Assembly: GCF_036347135.1 (NCBI RefSeq)
Contig: NZ_CP108938.1
Coordinates: 310,001-374,000 of the forward strand
DNA length: 64,000 bases
Reading direction: 5' to 3'
Origin: Streptomyces sp. NBC_00775
GTDB lineage: Bacteria; Actinomycetota; Actinomycetes; Streptomycetales; Streptomycetaceae
The notes below the pieces were generated by a model, which saw only the letters and a program-made list of their open reading frames with translations, did no database searches and was not told the DNA's origin. The translations under genes and the position numbers were made by a program. The stretch's first letter is position 1. Each line of letters begins with the position of its first letter. Below are positions 7,503-15,644 of this stretch, piece by piece.

Positions 7503-8529
7503 GGCTCAGTTCAACTGAAATGTGCGGGGCCAGCGCGCGGAGGAAGTCCGGCGCGTCGAAGATCTCACCGGCGGAGGCGACACCGACCGTCCTGGTCCGC
7601 CCCGTGAGGATGCGCTCAACCGCTTCCACCGCGAGCGGTGCGGTGACGGCGTAGATGTCCCGGCCCCTCGCCACAGCGCGCCGTTCGGTGCCGCCGGAGC
7701 GCACAACGACGTCGACGAGGAAGGTCTGCTCGGACCGCCCCCGCTCGTCGACCGCACTCGGCGCCGGGGTGTCCGGGGCCGACAGGTCCGTGGCCGCCTC
7801 GACGGTCATGTAGCTGCGCACCTCGGGGACGGCGAGGTGGCTGGGCACGGTGACCACGTCAGCCATCGAGAACTCCCCGATGACGGCCCGCGGGCCCATC
7901 GGGTCGGGGAACGGCCACGTGAGGGCCGGCGGGGCGTCCTGGTGGTACTCCAACTGCCCCTTCGTATAACGGATGCGCCGGCCGCCCCGCCGCTCCCGGG
8001 AGACCGCGCCTGCTTCGCGCGTCCCGGCGGTCGGGTGCCAACCGCTGAGCCCGTACGCGATGTGCGCCTCGTCGGCCGCCGTCCAGGCGCCCATCGCCGC
8101 GGTGGCCAACAGGTCACCGAGGCCGCCGTAGAAGGCCATCGCGGGGACGACCACCGCTCCCGCGGCGCGGGCGCGGTCCGCAAAGAGCGCGAATGTGTCG
8201 ACGTTGGCCTCGATCTCGGCTGCCACATCCACATACGGGATCCCGGCGCGCAGTGCCGCCTCGATCACGGGAGCAGCGGTCGTGGCGAAAGGCCCGGCAC
8301 AGTTGATCACAGCCGCCGCACCGGCCAATGCGTCGTCGAGCGAAGCCGGATCGTCGACCGACGCCGGGCGGATGTCCAAACCGGGCTCGGATGCCGCCAG
8401 TTCCTTGAGCTTGTCGGCGTCTCGGCCGGAAAGAACCGGAACGAACCCGCGCTCCCGCAGCTGCGCCACCACGAAACGTCCGGTGTGCCCGTACGCGCCG
8501 AACACCGCCACTGCCTGCCCCGACCCCAT
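7498..8529 (-). CDS. Saccharopine dehydrogenase-like NAD(P)-binding oxidoreductase
   Basis: 343 residues. The Rossmann start VAVFGAYGHTGRFVVAQL and INCAGPFATTAAPVIEAAL, followed by YVDVAAE, are typical of the saccharopine-dehydrogenase/trans-acting enoyl-reductase superfamily, which acts on lipids or amino-acid derivatives. The ATG at 8529 follows a strong GGAGGAG site. The stop codon TGA (7498-7500) coincides with the right terminus of the IS605-type element, so the last codon or codons may have been altered by the insertion. It is divergent from the GlxA/AraC regulator, with 109 bp between starts containing an inverted repeat. This suggests that the regulator controls it. Substrate unknown. 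Confidence 0.82.
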   Translation of the reverse strand: MGSGQAVAVFGAYGHTGRFVVAQLRERGFVPVLSGRDADKLKELAASEPGLDIRPASVDDPASLDDALAGAAAVINCAGPFATTAAPVIEAALRAGIPYVDVAAEIEANVDTFALFADRARAAGAVVVPAMAFYGGLGDLLATAAMGAWTAADEAHIAYGLSGWHPTAGTREAGAVSRERRGGRRIRYTKGQLEYHQDAPPALTWPFPDPMGPRAVIGEFSMADVVTVPSHLAVPEVRSYMTVEAATDLSAPDTPAPSAVDERGRSEQTFLVDVVVRSGGTERRAVARGRDIYAVTAPLAVEAVERILTGRTRTVGVASAGEIFDAPDFLRALAPHISVELSH

Positions 8530-8604
8530 GGGTTCTCCTCCGTGCTCAAATGTCCGCCGCGATCCGTCACGGACATCCTGGCAAGGGCGGGCATCCCACA
8601 CTAG

Positions 8605-8639
8605 TGTCCGGAACGACACGCCCCATACAATTCCGGACA
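8605..8639. promoter_or_regulatory. Inverted-repeat operator candidate
   Basis: TGTCCGGAA (8605-8613) and TTCCGGACA (8631-8639) form perfect 9-bp inverted arms separated by 17 bp, a spacing close to two helical turns centre to centre. The right arm ends on the A of the regulator's start codon. It lies in the divergent promoter and could bind the GlxA/AraC-type regulator itself. Confidence 0.6.
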
Positions 8640-9589
8640 TGGACACAGTCGCGCTGGCCGTCACCGACGGAATGCTGCACTTTGAACTGGCCCTGGCCTA
8701 CGAGGTCTTCGGCCCCGCCCCGGCCGCCGTGACGGGCCCCTGGTACGACATCGCCCTCTGCGGGCCGGACGCCGTACAGGTCGGCCGCTTCCGACTGGAG
8801 CCCGACCGCGGCCTCGACCAGCTCCCGCGCGCCGACACCGTGATCGTCCCGGGCTGGGCCGACGTCGACCAGGACCCACCCGCCGACCTGGTCGACGCGG
8901 TGCGCGCGGCCCACGATGCCGGCGCACGCGTGGCGTCCCTCTGCACCGGCGCGTTCGTCCTGGCCGCCGCCGGCCTGCTGGACGGGAAGCGCGCGACCAC
9001 GCACTGGGCGCACACCCAAGCCCTCGCCGCCCGCTACCCCCAGGTGACGGTGGATCCGGACGTCCTCTACGTGGACAACGGCAGCGTGCTCACCTCCGCA
9101 GGCAAAGCCGCCGCCATGGACCTGTGCCTGCACCTGGTCCGCCTCGACCACGGCTCGTCGATCGCCAACACCCTCGCCCGCCACCTGGTCGTGCCGCCGC
9201 ACCGGGACGGCGGCCAAGCCCAGTTCGTCACCACCCCGGTGCCCGCCCCGGACAACCACCCGCTCGCCGAACTGTTCCCCTGGGTGATCGAACGGCTGGA
9301 CCATCCGCTGACCGTGGAGGACCTGGCCCGCCAGGCGCGGATGAGCTCGCGTCACCTGGGCCGCCACTTCAGATCGGTGACCGGCACCACCCCACTGCAA
9401 TGGCTGCTGACCCAGCGGATCCGCCACGCCCAGGAGTTGCTGGAGACCACCGACGACAGCGTTGACACCATCGCGGCGGCCACCGGCATGGGCACCGCCA
9501 CGACGCTGCGCCGGCACTTCAACCGCACAGTCGGCGTGCCTCCGGACACCTACCGCCGCACCTTCCGCTTGCGGACCCGCCCGGTCTGA
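8639..9589 (+). CDS. GlxA/DJ-1-AraC family transcriptional regulator
   Basis: 316 residues in two domains. Residues 1-185 are a DJ-1/PfpI-like class I amidotransferase fold with the nucleophile-elbow motif SLCTGAFVLAAAG near residue 100 and ATTHWAH after it. Residues 215-316 hold two helix-turn-helix motifs of the AraC type: LTVEDLARQARMSSRHLGR and the recognition helix region before FNRTVGVPPDTYRR. Such regulators often activate a neighbouring operon in response to a metabolite. The ATG at 8639 overlaps the right arm of an inverted repeat, which suggests autoregulation. The likely target is the divergent saccharopine-dehydrogenase-like gene. Confidence 0.87.
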   Translation: MDTVALAVTDGMLHFELALAYEVFGPAPAAVTGPWYDIALCGPDAVQVGRFRLEPDRGLDQLPRADTVIVPGWADVDQDPPADLVDAVRAAHDAGARVASLCTGAFVLAAAGLLDGKRATTHWAHTQALAARYPQVTVDPDVLYVDNGSVLTSAGKAAAMDLCLHLVRLDHGSSIANTLARHLVVPPHRDGGQAQFVTTPVPAPDNHPLAELFPWVIERLDHPLTVEDLARQARMSSRHLGRHFRSVTGTTPLQWLLTQRIRHAQELLETTDDSVDTIAAATGMGTATTLRRHFNRTVGVPPDTYRRTFRLRTRPV

Positions 9590-9708
9590 ACGACAGCGGG
9601 CAACCCCGTCCACGCGCCTGAGCCATGAGCAACAGCACTGCGGCGGCATGCTCCCCCGCCCCAGGGTCGGCGCCGAGGCCGCGGGCGGCAGCCTTCCGAG
9701 AGGACCTC

Positions 9709-10953
9709 TCAAAGGTCGCGTACCGCGCGTCCCATCCTCATCAGTGCTTCGCGCAGGACGGCCGGTGTCGTCGCGAAGTTGAGGCGTACGCATCCCTCGC
9801 CGCCGGAGCCGAAGACATGCCCGGAGCTGAGGGCGACCCTGGCTTCGTCGAGGAACAGCTTCGCGGGTCCGGACAGTTCGCTCACCACGCCGGGGCCACC
9901 GGCGCCGTAGTCGCTGTGCAGTCCCAGCCAGGTGCAGTCCAGCCAGGCCAGGTAGGTGCCCTGCGGCCGGTGATACCGCACGTCAGGGAGGTGTTCTTCG
10001 AGCAACTGCCCCAGCAGGCGCCGGTTGGCGTCGAGCCCGAGCAGTAGTTCGTCGAGCCAGTCCCCGCCCTCGCGGAACGCCGCGGTGTGAGCGATGACCC
10101 CGAGGTGGCTGGGGCCGTGGCTGACTTCTTCCGGCAGGAGCCGGAGTTCGTCGGCGGCTTCGCGGCCCGCGATGGCCAGGGCGGCCTTCAGGCCGGCGAG
10201 GTTCCACGCCTTGGAGGCGGAGGTCAGCGCGAACGCGTTCTCGGCCCCGGGAACGCTGAGGAAGGGGGTGAAGGTGGCCCCCGGCAGCACCAGCGGAGCG
10301 TGGATCTCGTCGGACACCACCCGTACGCCGTGCTTGCGGGCGAGGGCCGCGATGGCCTCCAGTTCCTGGCGGGTGTGGACGACACCGGTCGGGTTGTGCG
10401 GGTTGCTCATCAAGAACGCGGCGCGGCGGCCCTGACTTCGTGCCCGTACGAAGGCGTCCTCCAGAGCGTCCAGGTCGACGCGCAGGTCCGGACCGAGGCG
10501 TGCCTCGATGACCTCACGGGCGTCGTGGGCGACGAACGCGTAGAAGGGCGGGTACACCGGGGAGCACACGACCACCGCGTCACCGGGACCGGTGATCAGC
10601 CGGAGCACTTCGACGATGCCCATCATCACGTCGGGCACGATCGCCGTGTGCTCGACGCGCAGCCCGTCCCACTTCCAACGCTCCACAGCGAACGCGGCGA
10701 GGGCCTCGGCGTAGCCGCTCCCGTACGCGTATCCGGTGTCGCCGAGGTCGATCGCGGTGCGCAACGCCTCGGCAATGGGCGGAGCCATCGGCACATCCAT
10801 CTCCGCCACCCAGAGCGGAAGTACGTCCTCGGGGTGGGCGCGCCACTTCATGCTGGTGCGCTGTCGCAACTGTTCCAGGGACAGTTGAACGAGAGGATCC
10901 GTCCGGTCGGCTTCGGCGACATCGGGGGCCGCTCTCTTCGTGGCGTCTGCCAT
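9709..10953 (-). CDS. MalY/PatB-type PLP-dependent C-S lyase or aminotransferase
   Basis: 414 residues, fold-type I PLP enzyme. [11 protein letters not shown] near the N-terminus, the substrate and cofactor region [20 protein letters not shown] and the Schiff-base lysine in [13 protein letters not shown] are the hallmark motifs of the MalY/PatB family, which includes cystathionine beta-lyases. The C-terminal arginine region VRLNFATTP binds the substrate carboxylate. ATG 10953 has GGAG about eight bases upstream. It converges on the AraC-type gene. No sulphur-metabolism genes adjoin it, so either cystathionine cleavage or transamination is possible. Confidence 0.87.
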   Translation of the reverse strand: MADATKRAAPDVAEADRTDPLVQLSLEQLRQRTSMKWRAHPEDVLPLWVAEMDVPMAPPIAEALRTAIDLGDTGYAYGSGYAEALAAFAVERWKWDGLRVEHTAIVPDVMMGIVEVLRLITGPGDAVVVCSPVYPPFYAFVAHDAREVIEARLGPDLRVDLDALEDAFVRARSQGRRAAFLMSNPHNPTGVVHTRQELEAIAALARKHGVRVVSDEIHAPLVLPGATFTPFLSVPGAENAFALTSASKAWNLAGLKAALAIAGREAADELRLLPEEVSHGPSHLGVIAHTAAFREGGDWLDELLLGLDANRRLLGQLLEEHLPDVRYHRPQGTYLAWLDCTWLGLHSDYGAGGPGVVSELSGPAKLFLDEARVALSSGHVFGSGGEGCVRLNFATTPAVLREALMRMGRAVRDL

Positions 10954-11266
10954 TCCGCGCTCCAATCCCCGGGCCCGCCGGGTCTTTAGGTGGGTTACTG
11001 CGCCTCTGGTCAGCATCCCTGCGGCGCCGGCTGCCGCACAGAAGACGTCCGCGGTCACGCAACTGCCCCGCGCCTGCTCCAGAGCCTCCTATCCCCTACC
11101 CCAGGCCCGCATGGCCGACGACGGCCTCGGTGCGTTGTGGCACTGATCGGCCCAAGGCCCCTTCACGCTCGATGATCCGGTCGCGTCTTGCCGAGCTGCG
11201 GCAGGACGGGCGGCTGACCATGACGGGACCGTAGGAGATTGAGTGTCGCCGCCTTCTGCCGGCTGG
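10954..11266. other. Intergenic stretch, possible C-terminal gene scrap
   Basis: No complete gene is visible. A short plus-strand frame ending at about 11234 reads IRSRLAELRQDGRLTMTGP and resembles the end of a winged-helix protein, but it is too short to assign. Confidence 0.3.
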
Positions 11267-12373
11267 CTAGAAGAGGCCGGCGCGCATGTGCTGCATGAGG
11301 TTCTCGAGGATCTCGCGCAGCCACGGGCTGCGGACGGCCGGCAGCCGGACCAGGGTGTGCCGGAACGCTTCCGGGTCAGCCCGGAACAGGTGACCTGGGC
11401 GCTGCGCGGGCGGGTCGTCGCGGAGGACGCCGCCGGGCATGCCGCCCGACGCGGGGACGGGCAGGTACGGCTCGGGGAAGGCCAACCACAGCCACACCCC
11501 GAACGGCAGTGGCACCGAGTATGCCGAAGCGGCCGGGTTGGCCGGGGCCCAGGTCTCCCCCGTCTGCGGATGGTCCGGCACGAGGAGGATGTCGGCGTCC
11601 GCGTCGGGGGCGGGCAGTCCCGGTCCGGCCAGAACGGCGCGCCGCGCCGGCGGCCCCGCGGGCAGCAGGGCGTCGAGGGCGCGTTGGAACACTTCCTCGA
11701 TCAGGCCGTCCGGGACTGTCACCGGTCGGCCTTCCGAAGCCGCCAGCAGGTGGGCGAGCGCCCGGCCGGCTGCCGCGTCCCATTGCGGGCTCCACGACCA
11801 CCAGTGGTCCATCCCTATCCGCGATCCCCACCTGGCCATCGGTTCGAACGGGGGCGTGCCCTTGCCCTCTGTCATCAACTCCGCCCAGGAAAGCGGTGCG
11901 GAATCGGCGTCGTCGACGGGGCGGCGACGCACGGCGCTTGGGGCAAGCCAGACCGCCTGCCAGAGCGAGCAGTCGTCGACCCTGCTCGCCACGGGCAGGC
12001 CGCACGCCTCGCAGGCCATGTTGGGGCCGTCGGCCCCGCCGAGGCCGCAGCAGTAACCGCCGCTCTTCTCCGGGATCAGGAGGGTGCCGCGTGTGTCTCC
12101 GGGTGCGATGACGATCGCGCCCGGCGCGGCGTCGGACAGGGCGTAGACCGGCGCATAGATGCCGCGGGCTGCCGCCTCGTCCGGGTCGATCTCCTCCCAC
12201 CTCCGCCACGGCGGCCCCCAGGGCTCCGGGTCCACGGCGAACGTGCCCGACTCCATGAGCACCGGGAGCTGAATCCCGTTCCCGTACTTCTGATGGGCGT
12301 GGACCGGCAGGGCGACCTGGGACAGCGGGGTGGTCAGCCTGGCACCGCACCCCGCACACACAAAAACGAACAA
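11267..12373 (-). CDS. Conserved hypothetical protein with two CxxC pairs
   Basis: About 368 residues. The protein starts near YLFVFVCAGCGARLT with a CAGC pair and has a second pair in MACEACGLPVASRVDDC near residue 122, suggesting a structural zinc site. The rest is rich in Trp and Pro (DPEPWGPPWRRW, DHWWSWSPQW, WLREILENLMQHM) with no enzyme motif that I recognise. A TTG at 12373 lies four bases after GGAGG; GTG 12361 in the same frame is the alternative. It resembles proteins I associate with streptomycetes, but no function is known. No signal peptide or membrane segment is present. Confidence 0.65.
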   Translation of the reverse strand: MFVFVCAGCGARLTTPLSQVALPVHAHQKYGNGIQLPVLMESGTFAVDPEPWGPPWRRWEEIDPDEAAARGIYAPVYALSDAAPGAIVIAPGDTRGTLLIPEKSGGYCCGLGGADGPNMACEACGLPVASRVDDCSLWQAVWLAPSAVRRRPVDDADSAPLSWAELMTEGKGTPPFEPMARWGSRIGMDHWWSWSPQWDAAAGRALAHLLAASEGRPVTVPDGLIEEVFQRALDALLPAGPPARRAVLAGPGLPAPDADADILLVPDHPQTGETWAPANPAASAYSVPLPFGVWLWLAFPEPYLPVPASGGMPGGVLRDDPPAQRPGHLFRADPEAFRHTLVRLPAVRSPWLREILENLMQHMRAGLF

Positions 12374-12870
12374 ATATCCTCCACTTGGGAAACAGGGGCA
12401 TCGTCGCAGCTCGGCGGCGGCCGGCCAACGTGTTTTTCGTCCGCTGCGGGGCCGGAGCGCCGCCACGGCGTGGAGCATCGGCTCCAGCGCGAACCATGAG
12501 CCGGAGGTGCTGGTCGATCGTCACCCTGTGTCGGTGCTCCGCGGCATGATGACCGCCGTGGACACCGAGATAAGCCTCACGAGCAGTCGGAGATCGCTGT
12601 CGGGCTGTTCGGACGTTCCAAGCGCCATCGCGATGGCACCGAACTTCACGTCGTCCACGTGGAGGACAAGCGAGGCTCAGCGGACCGAGCGTGAGTACCT
12701 GCGCGAAGCACGAGCACCGGGGCGACCGGGTTCGAGACGCCGTTCGACGCCCCAGGTCAAGAACAAGCGCAGGTCGGTGCCAGGCAGGGACGCCGTCGCC
12801 TCGCCGTCGCTGTCAGTGGCTGTCAGTACCGTTGGCCGCTGGTGAGCAGACGGGCAAGGGTGGGGCGGTA
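12374..12870. other. Intergenic stretch of about 500 bp
   Basis: Divergent promoter space between the zinc-ribbon gene and the pair at 12871-14348. Several short frames are open but none has both a Shine-Dalgarno and a family motif. One frame (about 12565-12690) reads SEIAVGLFGRSKRHRDGTEL and then stops; it may be a gene scrap. Confidence 0.4.
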
Positions 12871-13518
12871 GTGAAGGATTTCGCGGGGGAGTTCGAAACT
12901 CATCTCACAGTGGTGTGCACTTCCATGGCCGGTGATGAGGGCCGCATACGCCGCTGGGCGGAGCGCCACCGTGTGAAGTACACGCGGATCGTGCTCGACC
13001 GGGGCGCGGCCCCTGACCAGCCGATGCTGACGGTGCGGGGCCACAGTGTTCTGTCGGCACAGCGGGAGGCCGCGCTGACATGGATCGAGCGGCTGGGTGC
13101 CGAGGGGTTCGGCGTCGCCCGTGTGAAGATCGAGGCAGCACCGTGGAACGAGGACGTGCCGCGGACGGCCGCCGAGGCCCAGGGGCTCCCTCCCGGCTGC
13201 TACTTCGAGCACCACGTCAAGCTCGCCCTCCCCGACGAGACCGAGATGGCGGCGGTGCGCGCACTCGCCGAGCGGCACACCGCCCATGTGTCGCGCAACG
13301 CCCGCCGCGATCTGGGCGATCGCGGTCACGAACGCTTCGTCACCCAGCGCTGCCGTGGCGTCGGCCGCACCGAGGCCCGCCGCCGTCTCGACGCCCTCCT
13401 CGATGCCCTCGCGACGGCGGGATTCAAGGCCGTCGAGGTCGAGGAAGAGTTCGTCGTGCACGACGACCACCCGGCACTGGACAGCGGGTGGATCGACGAG
13501 AAGACGGATGTCCGGTGA
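12871..13518 (+). CDS. Duplicated-domain hypothetical protein, partner of AbiEii-like gene
   Basis: 215 residues of unknown function. The two halves look like copies of one domain of about 90 residues. The first runs from FETHLTVV through RRWAERH, a basic RD-type segment and LTWIERLGAEGFGVARVKIE. The second runs from FEHHVKLALP through RALAERH, ARRDLGDRG and LDALATAGFKAVEVEEE. GTG 12871 sits after GGTGGGGCGG. Its TGA overlaps the GTG of the next gene (gtga), so the two are translationally coupled and the product probably works with the nucleotidyltransferase. It could be a chaperone, antitoxin or substrate-binding partner, but nothing in the sequence proves this. Confidence 0.75.
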   Translation: MKDFAGEFETHLTVVCTSMAGDEGRIRRWAERHRVKYTRIVLDRGAAPDQPMLTVRGHSVLSAQREAALTWIERLGAEGFGVARVKIEAAPWNEDVPRTAAEAQGLPPGCYFEHHVKLALPDETEMAAVRALAERHTAHVSRNARRDLGDRGHERFVTQRCRGVGRTEARRRLDALLDALATAGFKAVEVEEEFVVHDDHPALDSGWIDEKTDVR

Positions 13519-14348
13519 CCTGGTCCGTGGACGGCGAACGACGGCGCATCGCGCACCGGGCTGTGCTCGATCACCTGCTCGGCCTCGTCGTCGGGTCCCC
13601 GTTGGGTGACGCCCTGGTGCTGCGGGGAAGCATGGTGATGCCGGCGTGGGTGGGAGCAGACGCGAGGGAGCCGGCGGACCTCGACTGGATCGTCTCCCGG
13701 CCCCTACTGGTCCCGGTCGATCCCGAGCACCCGTATCCGTACGTGGAGGAAGTGGAGGTCGTACAGCAGTGGCCGGAGGCGGCCGACGGCGCCGACCGGT
13801 ACGAGATCTGGAAGTTCGAGGAGTTCGACACCCCGGGCATACGCCTGATCGTCCCGTGGGAAGCGGAAGGCCTCCCGCCCGGCGAGGTGCGGCTGGACTT
13901 CGCCCGCGACGAGTGGCTTCCGGAGCCCCCCGTCCTGACGGCGATACCCCGTGCTGACGGCGCCGGGCCGACCGTCGTGCGCACCGCGGGCCGAGAACTG
14001 TCGCTCGCCTGGAAGCTGCTGTGGCTGCACGTCGATTGCGCCACGGAGGGCCGGGCACAGGCCAAGGACCTCTACGACGCCGTACTCCTCGCGGAGGCGG
14101 AGGCCACGAAGCTGTCCCCACGGCTGCTGCGCAAGGTGTTCCGCCACGAGCCGGGCAACACGGCGGCCGCAGGCGCCCTGCGCCTGGACGCGGTGGCACT
14201 GTGGTCCGTGGACTGGGAGGATTTCCGCGCGGAGCCACCCACAGGTACGGGGTACGGCCGAGGAGTGGCTTCAGCGCCTGAGCCGGGCGCTGGAACCGGT
14301 GTTGAGGCGGTAGGAACCATGGAACCGCTGTTGGCAGTGAGCGGTTGA
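13515..14348 (+). CDS. AbiEii/AbiGii-like nucleotidyltransferase, frameshifted near its end
   Basis: Fold of nucleotidyltransferases in the AbiEii toxin superfamily. LVLRGSMVMPAW near residue 37 corresponds to the GS motif, and PADLDWIVSRPL to the acidic D-x-D region; the usual helix with a conserved lysine appears as LAWKLLWLHVDC, followed by AQAKDLYDAVLLAE. Family members transfer nucleotides to tRNA or other acceptors and act as type IV toxins in phage defence. The start GTG overlaps the previous stop. Around 14240-14255 the frame appears to shift: a plausible native C-terminus (GTAEEWLQRLSRALEPVLRR, stop at 14311-14313) lies in the next frame. The annotated frame instead runs on to 14348 with a low-complexity tail. 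Confidence 0.75.
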   Translation: MTWSVDGERRRIAHRAVLDHLLGLVVGSPLGDALVLRGSMVMPAWVGADAREPADLDWIVSRPLLVPVDPEHPYPYVEEVEVVQQWPEAADGADRYEIWKFEEFDTPGIRLIVPWEAEGLPPGEVRLDFARDEWLPEPPVLTAIPRADGAGPTVVRTAGRELSLAWKLLWLHVDCATEGRAQAKDLYDAVLLAEAEATKLSPRLLRKVFRHEPGNTAAAGALRLDAVALWSVDWEDFRAEPPTGTGYGRGVASAPEPGAGTGVEAVGTMEPLLAVSG

Positions 14349-14381
14349 TCTCGCCGCTAGGGGCTGTCCGGCGGACAGTCG

Positions 14382-15299
14382 CTAGGGCCGGAGCACGATC
14401 TTGCCGTGTGCGTGCCCCCCTTCCAGCTCGCGGAACGCGTCCCGCACCCGCTCCAGCGGGTAGGTACGGGCGATCGGCACCTCCAACTCCCCTCGCGCGG
14501 CAAGCCGGGCCAGCTCGCCGAGCACGACCGCGCACGCCGCCGCGCCCTCTCCGTAGGTTCGCGCACCAACCCTGGCCGCGGCCTGCCAGTCGCGGATCGT
14601 GTTGATCCGCTCGGGCCGCACGCCCAACTCCACTGCCAGCTCCACGTAGCCGTCGCCGAACGTGTCGATGAACGCGTCGACGTTCCCGCCGGACGCCTGC
14701 CGGATCCGTTCGGCCACGCCCTTCCCGTACTCGACCGGGACGACACCGCGATCCTTCAACCAGGCGTGGTTCCGCTCGCTCGCCAGCCCGATCACCGTGG
14801 CGCCGCGCCGCCGCGCGAGTTGCACGGCAAGGGACCCTACGCCGCCCGCCGCACCCGACACGACGACCGTGTCGGCCGGTCCGGGGTCCACCGCGAACAC
14901 GGTGGCGTATGCGGTCGTGCCGGCCACGTACAACGACCCGGCCACGTCCCAGGACAGCTCCTCCGGACGCGAGGTCAGCTGCACGTCGTCGACCACGACG
15001 AACTCCGCATGGCTCGCCCTGTTATGGGTGAAGCCCAGGACCTCGTCACCCACCGCGAAGCCGCGCACCTCCGGACCGAGCTCCACCACGACGCCGGCCA
15101 GATCGCTGCCCTGCCCGGAGGGGAACGTCGCCGGCCAGCGTCCGTGCCGTGCGCCCTTGCGGATCATCGCCTCGCCGGGCTGGATCCCGGCCGCGCGGAC
15201 CTCGACCAGCACCTGCCCGGGGGCGGGCGCCGGCCGTTCCACCTCCTCCACCCGCAGCACATCGATCCCGCCGTACTCGTGGAACCGCACCGCCTTCAT
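14382..15299 (-). CDS. NADPH:quinone oxidoreductase-like MDR protein
   Basis: 305-residue medium-chain dehydrogenase/reductase of the zinc-independent quinone oxidoreductase class. It opens MKAVRFHEYGGIDVLRVEEV, continues PFPSGQGSDLAGVV-like as FPSGQGSDLAGVVVELG, and carries the NADPH motif VVSGAAGGVGSLAVQLARRRG near residue 140. The end, GGHAHGKIVLRP, is the usual family C-terminus. No structural or catalytic zinc cysteines are seen. It probably reduces quinones or reactive enones in the cytoplasm. ATG 15299 is chosen from the family N-terminus. It converges on the AbiEii-like gene and is divergent from the amidase. Confidence 0.88.
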   Translation of the reverse strand: MKAVRFHEYGGIDVLRVEEVERPAPAPGQVLVEVRAAGIQPGEAMIRKGARHGRWPATFPSGQGSDLAGVVVELGPEVRGFAVGDEVLGFTHNRASHAEFVVVDDVQLTSRPEELSWDVAGSLYVAGTTAYATVFAVDPGPADTVVVSGAAGGVGSLAVQLARRRGATVIGLASERNHAWLKDRGVVPVEYGKGVAERIRQASGGNVDAFIDTFGDGYVELAVELGVRPERINTIRDWQAAARVGARTYGEGAAACAVVLGELARLAARGELEVPIARTYPLERVRDAFRELEGGHAHGKIVLRP

Positions 15300-15644
15300 C
15301 GCGTGATCACCGCTCTTCCTCGTTCGGACAAGCCTTGGACGGCCAGGCCCAGGAGGGCCACACATCGAACGTGCCGTCGCAGTCAACGGCTCAGGAACAG
15401 AGCTTTCTTCCCAGGATCAACGGTCCGAGGATGCGGAATCGCACGGTGGTATCACAGCGGGCGGGGACTTTGGCCGTGCTCGGGGTTGCCCAGGTGTCCG
15501 TAGGGCGGCCCGTCGCGAGGGTGGAGCCGACGCCCTCTTGCGCATTGTGGTCGTGTCCCTTCAGCAACCCCCTTCACAGGAAGCTCACATGTCATGCGAG
15601 GATGCGGCTCCCGGTATCGAGTACCGGCGTAGAGGGGAACATCA
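15300..15644. other. Divergent promoter region
   Basis: 345 bp between two divergent starts. No RNA element or convincing promoter hexamers could be assigned by eye. The amidase has a good AGAGGGGA site at 15631-15638, seven bases before its TTG. Confidence 0.4.
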
